DNA from: Sphaerolaimus hirsutus
Taxonomy: Eukaryota > Nematoda > Chromadorea > Monhysterida > Sphaerolaimidae
Length of the DNA stretch: 64,000 bases
Direction of reading: 5' to 3'
Assembly (NCBI GenBank): GCA_964036195.1
Contig: OZ038459.1
Coordinates: forward strand, 17,791,206-17,855,205
The position numbers were made by a program, and so were the translations under genes. Position 1 is the stretch's first letter; every line of letters begins with the position of its first letter. A model generated the notes under the pieces. The model ran no database searches and was not told the origin of the DNA. It saw only the letters and a program-made list of their open reading frames with translations. Of this stretch, positions 46,978-57,407 are shown in pieces.

Positions 46978-49900
46978 TCATCCAAAGTCCCTATCAGGGA
47001 AGATTGCAGGAGCGAGCAGGGACCAGGCGTAGATGACTAGGCACAGCCAGGCGCTGACCACTTTGACCCACAGGGAGGCCACGTTGGCGTTCAGGTGCTC
47101 CAGAGACGAGTCGGGTCTGTTTGGGGGGGGGGGGGTTGAGTGGGGTTGTTTGGGGTGTGTGGCCCTGGTGCCTTGTTGAGGATTTGTTTTTGATTTTAGA
47201 ACACGCTGGTGCTTCAAAATCAAGACCTCAGCAAAGCAATGCCGATTTCCCATCTCTGTGACAAAGTGAATGTAAAGTCCTGCTCCATTGAAATAGCGTT
47301 TTGGGAACCACAATTATTTGATTCCACTTTTTTGGGTTCCAGAACGAAAGTCAGCCGTTTTGTATGGAGGTGTATGGAGGGCCAGGGGTTTACTTTCATA
47401 ACAATCGTTTCATTGATAATAGGCCAAAAAGCGAAACAGCATGCATTCCATGTGTTGAAATCGACACACACTTTTATTTTTAATCAGTAATCAGTTATTT
47501 TTGATTAATCTTAAATTTTTAATGTTGATGTTACATGTGTAACGTAAAATGTAAAACGAAATTAATGTAGACCCTCATAACCCCAGCACTCACTTGTACC
47601 AGCTAGTGAGGGTCATCATGACATACAGGCTGGCCAGGGCGAACATAAAGTGGAAAAACGAGTACGAGTAGGCGACCCCGTCAGATTCATTGTCCCACGC
47701 TTTATGGCCAGACTTGCCGTCCGATGTCCCGCCAGCTTCAACGTCTGAAAAGGAGTGGGGGTATTATTCGAGCAGACCAGTTATGATTGGAAATATGTGG
47801 GTAGGTGCCAATTCCGCTTGTCAAAAATAAGCGATAAGAATGAGACGAGGAGAGTTCTGAGTTGCAAGTGATAAATTACAAAAAAATCACAAAATGAGAA
47901 TGACAATCGAATTTTTTCTTATCATTTGCCATATCGCTTATCACGTTCCATCTTTTGGGCGGAACTGGTCCAGATGCAGGGGTCAGTTCCGCAAGTGGAG
48001 AAGTGAATGCAAGTAAGTGGTAAAAGCTAAGTAAATTGGCAAGTCAAGTGTAAAAAACAAATGTGCCATTTTACTTTCCACTTCTCATTTCACTACGCTT
48101 TTGCCGTTTGCGCTTTCACGTCTCCACTTGCGGAAATGACACCTGGTGTCAGTAAAAGAAGGTTAATTAATAATGGGGTGTAGATTGTTATGGATTAATG
48201 ATGCAAACACTATCGCCTGTGGACAGGGGAAAAATAACATTTTTGTCTGTGTAATCTCTCGGTAGTTATCGGTACTTCCAGCCGATATTGCGGGCATAAA
48301 TCTAGAAAATCCCAAATAAACAAACTTCAAACTTTAAACTAGAGCGGATTAACAACAGAAAAGTATCATCCTAATGCAGAGCAAGCGGCAACATAAAAAG
48401 CGTACGAACCCCTGCTAAGTAGCCCCGTACCTTCTGCAACCCAAAAAATTAATCAGATTTATTCAGACCCACAATTCCGCACATCGTCAAGCGAAAGGAA
48501 AATTCTTGCCAATTTTCTAATTACTGACAATTCATTTCTAAAATTACTTTTATTTTACAAATATAGTAGCAAATTTACTTGTCTATTAAAAACAATGACC
48601 TATTCACAGTATAACTTTTCTTGTAATTATTTACATATCTTTCTTCTCACCCAACAAGTGCAAACGTGACACTCATAACATGTAAATATTAACCCTCCCC
48701 CAACCCACCATTGGGCTGTTCCGTGGGCAAAGTTTCCCCCTCATTCGTTCCCCCCGTAATCCGGCCCACATTCGAATTGCTGGCGGATCGAATAGACGCA
48801 TAAAGGACGCAGGCCATGAAAATGCCCAGGGTGACCAGAGATTCAGCGGCGCCGGGCGACGCGGCTACTTGCGTCTGGGATTGAAGGTGGTGAAATTATT
48901 TGGTGATGAGAGGTCTGCAGGTGCCATTGCCAGACCCTGTAAAATGCCCTGTAAAATGTCAAATATCATGCTAAAGTGCCAAAAGTCATGGAAAATGTTT
49001 TGCAGGGCATTTTCCGTGACTTTTGACACTTTGCAGGACATTTGACACTTTACAGGGTCTGGGAGTGCCGCAGGCACATATGCCTTACTAAATATCTATA
49101 AAGATATGTTTGGTAAAGAAAAGACTCACTCCACTTCCATCTCCGGCTTTCGTAATATTCGTAGCAGAGAACAGCGACGGGTTGCACACTTTATCTGAAA
49201 AACAACAAAAATTCATTAATTAAAGACACAAAAAACTTTCAACCAGGGCTTTAGTGAATGTAGGTAGTAAATGGCTATAAAATGGTACGAATATTGGTGA
49301 TTTTGAGCGAAAATAGCTGGTCGATTTGAGGGAGGGATCGAGGGATAGTAGCCAATAATTTTGCCCCGGGCAGGATAGATAGATGGCTGCAGGGACGTAG
49401 CCAGGATTTTTGAGCGGGGGGCGGATTGTATACGGAGCCCAAAGAACGGGGGGGGCGGGGCGGGGCGGCGCCCCCCCCCCTAAAATTTTACCCCAGTGGT
49501 AAAGGAATGGCGCCTTGGCGCAAGAGCTATTCGTAGACGCCACGCCATGACGTCGTGGGCGTTGGAATGTATTTCATTACATATACAGCGACGCGGACAG
49601 ATTTTGAGTGATTTTTTTGCCTGAACTATAAATATTAGGTTGTCAACTACGTAACCTTAATTTTTTGCGTATGTGTGATCGCAAAAAATTAATGTTACTT
49701 AGTTGACAACCTAATATGAAGGAAAAATACGGTGCGGCGCCGAAATGCGCGCAAATTTTTTTCGGACTGCCGACAAAATCGCTTTACGGAAGTGCCATTC
49801 CTGGCATATTTTTTGGTCCGACCCGGGAAGGGGGGGGGCGGCCGCCCCCCCGGCCCCCCCTGGCTACGTCCTTGGATAGCTGAGCGTTTGGGGTTGGGCT

Positions 49901-52460
49901 AAGCGCCCAACCCCACATACAGAACCCCTGCCTTCAACCTCCATTCCACAAAACCGAAACCCCAACCCCCCCCTCAACCCACCGGGATTATTAGTCAAGC
50001 TACTCCAAGTCAAGTACACGATGTAGGCGGTAATGAGACTGGCCTGGAGCAGCCCGCTGCGGGGCATGTGCTCCTGCACCTTGGGCAGCACGGACAGCAC
50101 GCTGATCACGAAGCAGCCGATCAGGTTGAACGAGATCAGGAATTTGGGCAGGGCGCACGAGTCGTCCTTGGGGGGGGGGGGGAGGTTGTTGATTTGTCAG
50201 AGTGAATGTGGACACGAAAAGTTGAAAATTCAATTTCGATATGAAAAAGCTCACAGTAGAGTATTTTTTATTTAAAAAAACGGATTATAGTCAGGAAATC
50301 GGGGAGGAGTTGGCGTAATGTCCCACTAGTTGACATCAAAATTCGTGTAAACTAAATTTTAGTTAATTATGTGATTGCAACTTTCCTATGTGATATAGAA
50401 TCGTTAATGCTCAATTTTCATGGTTTCTGTTAAAAGTGATGCTTTAAAATTGTTTTTGTTATTCAGTTGAGACGAATTTGCGATGTCAACTGATCCGTGT
50501 GGGCCCGATGCAGAAAATTCAATCCAAGCCTGACCTCATTGCCGGCGCCGTAGAAGATGAACAGTAGCACGATGCCGGCGATGGCGAACGCGTACACGCC
50601 GAACGTGAACAGCAGCAGCGCTGCGATAGAAACGGGATGCAACAAATGAAAGCCACTCGGTTCGATATCGATGCTCAAGATTCAATCTTTAAATTTTTGT
50701 ATACATTGGCCAGTTTAAAATGCACGATAAATTTCTAAAGGCATGAGAAATGAATTGAAAGCTTGTCGGACACGTTCAACGGAGTTTTTCTGGAATTGAA
50801 AAATCGTGAAATAACCACCTAGGAGATTCTGGTGCATTCTCACGAAAATACTTTTTACCATAAAAAATTCACATCTAGACTAACCAGCGTAGCACTGTTT
50901 CGATTCAGATTCCTCATAATATTCCACCCAGCGTTCGGCAAGACCATGAACAAAGTCAATTATCAAAACCAATTGAATCAGGATGAAAAGAAAGCCGCCA
51001 ATAAGACCGATAGTCATCCACACTGAAAATACAAGGTAAAATTCAAGGTGAGAAATAGAAATAGAAAAATAGTAAAATGGCCACAAACCGGTGGCAAACC
51101 AAGATCCTTCAATATAAAATCCACCCAGACAAATTCCCGCCACCGCAACATATTTGAAGAACCAAAATCTGTGAGCGGGGAAGACAGTGAAAATTTCAAT
51201 TATGTAAATAAGTTCAAATTAGTGTCAATTCTGCAAGTGGATAAAAAAACATTTTAGAAGTGAGAATAAAAGAAAGTTAAAGGCTAAGTAAAATGAGAAG
51301 TGAAATAAAAAGTAAAATGCAAAGTGAAATAAAAAGTAAAAGGATAAAAGCTGAGTAAAATGAGACCTGAAATGAGGTGAAAGAGAAGCAACCTTTTTAC
51401 TTCTCATTTCACTTCTCACCCCTGGAAACGGTTTTTCATTTCTCCACTTGCAAAATCGACCCGAAATTCCCAGAAGTCACCAAACCAACCCATTCTGAAT
51501 GCTGCTTCGAAAATCAGTGCTGCTCCTCACTCTTATCATGAAAACAGCCATAAAAGTAAAGAAAACGGCCAGTCCAAAGCACACCCTGTAAACAGCTTGA
51601 AAACCAACTGCGGCAGAACATTCGATGCCGGTCGCTTTGGACACGGTGGGGCAGAACCAATGGTCCTGGATTGAAGTTATTGGGTTGCTAGGAATGTGAT
51701 GAATTTGGGGAGTTGAATGGCCCGGCGCACACTAGTTTTAAATCAAAATTTTGAAAATCCAAAAATCAGCTTTGAAGGCATTTGAGTTTTCTATAACCAT
51801 TTTTGATCTTCGTCAACTGCAGCTAACGGACACCTCATTCTAGAAAACTTCAAACTTCAATAGTTCACGAGTCAAAGTTGATTTATGAGTTTTCGAAATT
51901 TTGACTGAAAACTAGTGTGCGAAGGCATTATCAGTCAGGCAAATGTTGAGCTTCAGCAAATCGCGATGAGGCGAGACCTCGCGTGCACTCGGTAATTGAG
52001 CATGGAAAGTATCAAAACATTTCTGGGATTATATTTAACAAGTTCCGAACATCGCCTATTATCATTGCTCGGTCAAATAGCAACAATAAAAAACCACAAT
52101 CACGACTCAATCGCCATTTAACCCATTTTTCACACTAAAAATAAACCCACTCACATTAGCCAATTTCTCCTGCACTCCATGCAGCAACATAACGCAACTT
52201 ATAGCGGTGCCCAACAAGAGCATCAACGCGTACATCAGCCTGGTGCTGGTGCTGTTCTTGCACGTGGGACAGGCGGAACAGAACAGGGAGCAGGCCGTGC
52301 CCGCGCAACAGCACGCCGCCTGTGTGAGGTTTGGTTGAGTTGAAAAGTTTTTTTCATGTCAACTAGTGTGTGGGTGCACTTTATGGTTGATTGTTCGAAA
52401 AATGGTTATGCAATCACCCACCGTGGCGCCCATTGCCGGCAAGGCGATTATCGAGCCCAT
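46978..52460 (-). CDS. SERINC family multipass membrane protein
   Basis: Eleven exons: 52460-52422, 52319-52155, 51665-51490, 51168-51089, 51022-50885, 50620-50535, 50166-49983, 49194-49130, 48874-48709, 47744-47594, 47116-46978. They give 462 aa with all phases in agreement, the usual family length. Landmarks: [90 protein letters not shown]-like [13 protein letters not shown], and PDRDFG at the end. SERINCs are ten-span membrane proteins linked to lipid scrambling and serine incorporation. GC-rich exons contrast with AT-rich introns carrying at least five MITEs. The start is 309 bp from the divergent AP-3 mu ATG. Confidence 0.95.
47805..48150. mobile_element. Two adjacent TTCCGC-ended hairpin MITEs in SERINC
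   Basis: 47805-47975 (GTGCCAATTCCGCTTGTC ... GGGCGGAACTGG) and 47985-48150 (GTCAGTTCCGCAAGTGGAG ... CTCCACTTGCGGAAATGAC) lie side by side between exons 48709 and 47744. A relative is at 51222-51465 in the intron between exons 51490 and 51168 or its neighbour border. Confidence 0.7.
48913..49078. mobile_element. CAGACCCTG MITE in SERINC
   Basis: A 166-bp near-palindrome with ends GTGCCATTGCCAGACCCTG and GGTCTGGGAGTGCC and GCAG on both sides. It is in the middle of the intron 48875-49129 and not flush with exons. Confidence 0.8.
49391..49872. mobile_element. GGACGTAGCCAGG fold-back element in SERINC
   Basis: Ends GGGACGTAGCCAGGATTTTT and CCCCCTGGCTACGTCC are inverse, with C-run inner borders. 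A smaller palindrome around TTGTCAACTACGTAACCTTA at 49640-49715 lies inside. A further AGCTATCTATCC-type fragment precedes it. Confidence 0.75.
50318..50508. mobile_element. ACTAGTTGACA-family MITE in SERINC
   Basis: Starts CCCACTAGTTGACATC, ends GATGTCAACTGATCCGTGTG; lies in the intron between exons 50535 and 50166. Confidence 0.7.
51728..51925. mobile_element. GCACACTAGTTTTAAATC MITE in SERINC
   Basis: Inverse ends CGCACACTAGTTTTAAATC and GACTGAAAACTAGTGTGCG, in the intron between exons 52155 and 51665. Confidence 0.7.
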
Positions 52461-52768
52461 TTTGAAGAGTTCCGGCCTTTTTGATAGGTTTAATCAGTGA
52501 ATTAGCGAGACCATAAGAGGTGCGATTTTTGCGATCGATGTGTCACATGCGATTACGGGAAGATTGTGAAACAGTACGATTTGGCAAAATGCCAATGAAA
52601 AATATTAGACACAATCTCTGTATTTTTTGGTAAATCTGTTGGTAAGAAGGCGGGGCTAAAGAAAAATGAAAAGAAAAAATCCCGGAACAAGATTTACCGT
52701 GGGAACCGGGGTCCTGCCGTTTCAGCCGCGCTTTCTACTCCCACGAATTTGTGTTGCCGCGGATCATA
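52461..52768. promoter_or_regulatory. Shared divergent promoter of SERINC and AP-3 mu (inferred)
   Basis: Only 308 bp separate the two start codons on opposite strands, and no repeat element is seen in it. Both products act in membrane traffic, so a bidirectional promoter is reasonable but not shown. Confidence 0.4.
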
Positions 52769-55700
52769 ATGATCCACAGTTTGTTCATTATAAATACTGC
52801 CGGGTCAGTTCTGGAAAAATTCTGACCGCTCTGACAATTTAACTGACCTTTATTAACTTTTCCAGTGATATAGTCCTCGAAAAACACTGGAAATCTGTGA
52901 TACATCGGTCGCTGTGTGATTATTTCTTCGATGCTCAAAAGCGGGTAGGTTTTTCGTCAGCATTTTGCATTTTTTGATTTTATTTATGTTTGCATTACTT
53001 TTTTGGCACAGGCTTCCAGCGCGGAAGATGTGCAGCCAATAATATCAACTCCACATCACTATCTGATAAATGTTTATCACAACAAGTTGTATTTTGTTGC
53101 TGTTGTGACATCAGAAGGTAGGCTTTAACCAATGTGGAACCATGTAACCAATCTATCTTATCTGTAAATATGTACGCTAGTTCTCACCCTTGAAAAATCC
53201 CCCCTCTCTCTCGAATAATTCCCCCTTGTAAGACGAGGGAGGAAATAATCCCCCCTTATCAATGGACCAACCCGGATCAATTGGTTGTGCACGATTTAAA
53301 CAAAATGGCACGTTATTGTGTTAATAAAGCATACATATGTCGTGAAATGAGTTGATAGAAATATGCTTGAAGATTTTCACGAAATAATAATTCCTCCCCG
53401 TGAAAAATTCCCCCCTCAAAAAGGTCCCCCCTCAAAAGTATGACCAAAAATAATACCCCAGGGAAATTTTCAAGCAAGTAAGGTATTTGTTTTGCCAATT
53501 TCAGTGCCCCCACTGCTGGTGATAGAGTTCCTGCATCGTGTAGTAGAAACATTTGCAGTTTACTTTGAGGACTGTTCAGATAATACAATCAAGGAAAATT
53601 ATGTCATTGTCTTTGAGGTATGTTCAGTTTGAGTGAAAAATCTAGGGTACACGCGGTACATTTTTGATCATTTTTTTCATCCATTTTCAGCTGCTGGATG
53701 AAATGCTGGACAATGGATTTCCATTGGCCACTGAAATCAACATACTGGAGGAACTCATTCAGCCCCCCAGATGGTTCAGAAATTTGACCAAAACAGTCAC
53801 TGGAAAATCCACGTGAGTACATTTTTGCTTTTTTTGTTTGATATCTTGTATTTTATTTTTTTCTTTGTTTAAAAAAACTGATATTTCTTTCTTTTTTATA
53901 TTTGAAGATCCATCGGTACTGTTGGATACGCGATGTATTTCATGAAAAATAACATTATTTAACTTTTTGCACGTATTCGTGCTCTGTGTTTGTGTGAAAA
54001 GAAATTTTGTTGTATTTTGGTTCACAATATCTCGAAAAGCACAGTGAAATAAATTCAACAATGGGTGCACCCAACTAGGGTTGGCCGATGTTTTTTTTTA
54101 AACGTTTTTTTTTAAAAAAAAAACATGACGTCCGAAATGTTTTTTTTTTAAAAAAAAACATCGGCCGAAATTTTTAGTACTAAGCACTAGGTATTTTGCA
54201 AAATTTTTGCGCGCAAGCGCGCAATTTCACACACAAATTGACATTGGTGGTTGTTTTCATTGGTTTTGTTGCATTTTTAGTATCAAAACATCCATTTCTA
54301 TGTGCTACCATGGGTGAATAAGCCGACATATGTTGCTGTAATATATAATATTGAGGTAATGTGCTTCCATGTACCTCCACAGTGTGTAACTTCACTCCCA
54401 AAGTAACAACCTCCTTTTATAACCTTGTTTGATCACCATTCTTTACCAAACTTTACCTGAAGTCACGAACATTCGACTATAAGGCGATATACGAACGATA
54501 TGTCGACAAAAAATGGATATTTTTGACACAAATCACCACTTATAATGCTATCCCATGGCTCCACAGCCATTATATGGTCATATTTAACATCACAGAGTAT
54601 TGCCAGTGTCTGATATACCTATATATGTTGACACTAGGTCATATCTGGGAGCTTTTAAAAAAAAACGTTTTTTTTTTAAAAAAACATCGAGTTAAAAAAA
54701 AACGTTTTTTTTCCAACCCTACACCCAACATCGCAATTTTTTTTAATTGTCATTCAAGTCATTAATCAAGTTAAAACAAATTCCAGGGTCAGCGAAACAC
54801 TACCTTCTGGGCAATTATCGAATGTGCCCTGGAGGCGAGCCGGTGTGAAATATACCAACAATGAAGCTTATTTTGATGTTATAGAAGAAATTGACGCAAT
54901 CATCGACAAACAAGGCGGCACTGTTTTTGCTGAGATTCAGGGATATGTAAGTGGTTTATTGTGATAATCTTCTAGGTTACCCATTAAAATGACACGCTGA
55001 TAAAAATTTCATGTACCATGTATCCTCGAATAAGACCCCTTGGAGTTATTTTTTTGCCAGAGTTTTTGAGTGAGGGTATTATTCAAGGGCCGTTATTTTT
55101 CCTCAGAATTACATTATATTATGTATCTGTTGTCGCTGCTGTAGGCCAATATTATTTTGTATTGTTATTACACACACTGCATTTGCAGCCCAGCCGTTAT
55201 TTTTTAGGTCTGTCTGAGTACGTTGATTGTTTTTTTTTCATTTGACCCAACCTATTTTCCACCTATCACATGGTAAGTTATTCAAGGGGGAATATTTTTT
55301 CTGAGTAATTTTTCTACTCTGGGAAGGCTGAGTAATTTTTTCTACACTCTGCCAACAGAGGGGAGTTATTCACGGGGGTCTTATTCGAGGCAATACGGTA
55401 TCATCCAAACATGTAATTCAAAACCCAGATCGACTGTTGTATCAAGCTGTCGGGCATGCCCGATTTGACCTTGACATTCATGAATCCCAGAATATTGGAC
55501 GACGTCAGTTTTCATCCATGCGTCCGGTTCAAGAGATGGGAGGTAGTTTGTTTATAGTGATTTTTGCATAAAAATAAAACCTAAATTGGGATATAAAATG
55601 CGCAGAATGAGCGAATTTTGTCATTTGTTCCTCCAGATGGCACTTTCAGGCTGCTGTCTTATCACATTGGATCTCAAAAGTATGTCTGATTGTAAACACT

Positions 55701-57146
55701 TATCAGTAAAAATGCTTATCATCCAATAAGTCTCACTTCCTATCACAGCATGGTTGCGATCCCGATCTACCTAAAGCATAGCATCAATTTGCAAGAAACC
55801 AATGGTCGCTTGGAAATAACCGTGGGGCCCAGACAGTCTATGGGGAAAATTGTGTGTTTTTGTCCTCTGATTTGAGCTTATTTTGTGTGTGTATTTTGTA
55901 AGCACAACAAGTCGTTTCTTTTGTGCAATAGTGTCACGCGAGTTTTAGTCTTTCTTTCTTATAATGCTGATAATTTTGATATCAGTTTCCGCAACAGATT
56001 TTGCGTATTGGGCCCACACACACTAGTTGACATCGCAAATTCGTGTCAACTGAATGCCAACTAAATAACAAAGAAAGCATCACACTTAACAAAAAACAAT
56101 GAAAGTCAAGTCTCACGATATGAAATAAAATATGATCTATCACACAATAAAGATCAAATCACATAATCAACCAAAATTTAGTTGACAAAAATTTTTATGT
56201 GAACTAGTGTGTGTGGCGTGGGCCCATTACACATATTTAACACACATTCATCCCAGTCATTCCACCACCCACTGCTCTCAGCTGGAAGACGTCAGTGTAG
56301 AAATGCCCCTGCCGAAGAGCGTGCAGAACTGCGCGCTGGTGGCCACCCAGGGCAGGTACACGTTCGACACCAGCACCAAGCTGCTCACCTGGACCGTGGG
56401 CAAGGTCGAGTTGTCCAAGCCCACCACTTTGAAGGGCACCGTGAGTTTGGCAGGGTGTAGAAAATAGTGCAGACCGCCGGTGGCGGAAAATTTCTGGTAA
56501 AATTGCGAGTTACACTGATGGCAAGAACGGATACAGTGGTGAATAATTACTGTATTGGTTTGAATTGTGTGCCATGCCCAAATACAGTGCCAGGTGACTA
56601 GCTTACAAGACAATACAGTGTCATGCATGAATTCACTGCCTCTATATCTACTAAATGCCTCTACATCTACTAAATGCAAACATAAAAAATGGAACGGGAA
56701 GGTTGAAAAACATTGCCTAGCATACAGGCTTTAGAGCAGCTTCTTGATTTTCAATCGATTTTTGACCAGCCCCAGCCCTCTATTCAAAACAAGCCAATAC
56801 AATATTTACAAATCTCAATATCCACCGCCGCTGCGCAATCTCAATGCTATCAATACTTGTTTTCAATTCAACATCTCCAAACCGAACACAATCTTTTTTA
56901 TCGCAGGTAAGTATATCCCCCGAGGAATCTCCCATCGCTGCAAACGGCATGGACGGAAACGATCAACATTCATCGGCGCAAAATTTGGGCGATACCAATC
57001 CAAATGTGAATGTATTTTTCCGGATATCGCAAACGGCTGCGAGCGGTTTAAAGGTGAATAGATTGGATATGTATGGGGAACAGTATAAGCCATTTAAAGG
57101 TGTCAAATATGTTACTAAAGCTGGCAGATTTCAAGTGAGGACGTAA
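52769..57146 (+). CDS. AP3M: AP-3 complex subunit mu
   Basis: Eleven exons: 52769-52803, 52866-52944, 53012-53117, 53505-53617, 53691-53812, 54787-54946, 55429-55542, 55606-55679, 55749-55851, 56282-56440, 56907-57146. They give 434 aa with phases in agreement (human about 418). MIHSLFIINTAG starts the longin-like domain; FLHRVVETF, DEMLDNGFPLATE and VPWRRAGVKYTNNEAYFDV follow; the mu-homology domain has IKLSGMPDLTLTFMNP, DDVSFHPCVRFKRWE and the end GLKVNRLDMYGEQYKPF, VTKAGRFQVRT. AP-3 mu reads tyrosine-based signals for traffic from endosomes to lysosome-related organelles. The C-terminal exon carries an extra Asn/Gly-rich insert (about residues 355-385). Introns contain four recognisable elements. 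Confidence 0.96.
53188..53488. mobile_element. GAATAATTCCCC TIR element in AP3M intron 3
   Basis: CCCC-rich arms with CTCGAATAATTCCCCC at the left and GCAAGTAAGGTATTTG at the right. The core AAATGGCACGTTATTGTGTT is shared with 41085-41110 and 61290-61320. Confidence 0.7.
54075..54722. mobile_element. GGGTTGG / A-T run element in AP3M intron 5
   Basis: Ends TAGGGTTGGCCGATG and TTTTTTTTCCAACCCTA, with 8-10-nt T and A runs. The core is shared with 3890-4110. A stretch of GCGCGCAAGCGCGCAA lies near 54209. Confidence 0.7.
55013..55402. mobile_element. GAATAAGACCCC TIR element in AP3M intron 6
   Basis: Ends ACCATGTATCCTCGAATAAG and CTTATTCGAGGCAATACGGT are inverse, with internal TTATTCAAGGGGG. 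Confidence 0.75.
56008..56229. mobile_element. ACTAGTTGACA-family MITE in AP3M intron 9
   Basis: Ends TGGGCCCACACACACTAG and CTAGTGTGTGTGGCGTGGG. It is the best-preserved internal copy: TTGACATCGCAAATTCGTGT and AAAATTTAGTTGACAAAAAT. Confidence 0.8.
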
Positions 57147-57407
57147 TTTGGAAAATTGTTTTATATTTTTGCCGTTTTATGTGGTGTTTGCTGGTTTTAA
57201 TGTTTTACTGATTGACAATATATTTATTGTATCTTAGAAGAAATAGGTGTGATATTATTTTTACTGCGTTTCATTTATGGGTTGAACACAGTACTTCATA
57301 GCCTAGTGTGAACGATTGACATCGTGAACATCCATTCCATTTCATTCTTATGAATTTTATTGTTATCAATCACTATTCTATACTGTCACCGTGTCGACGA
57401 TGTGTCT

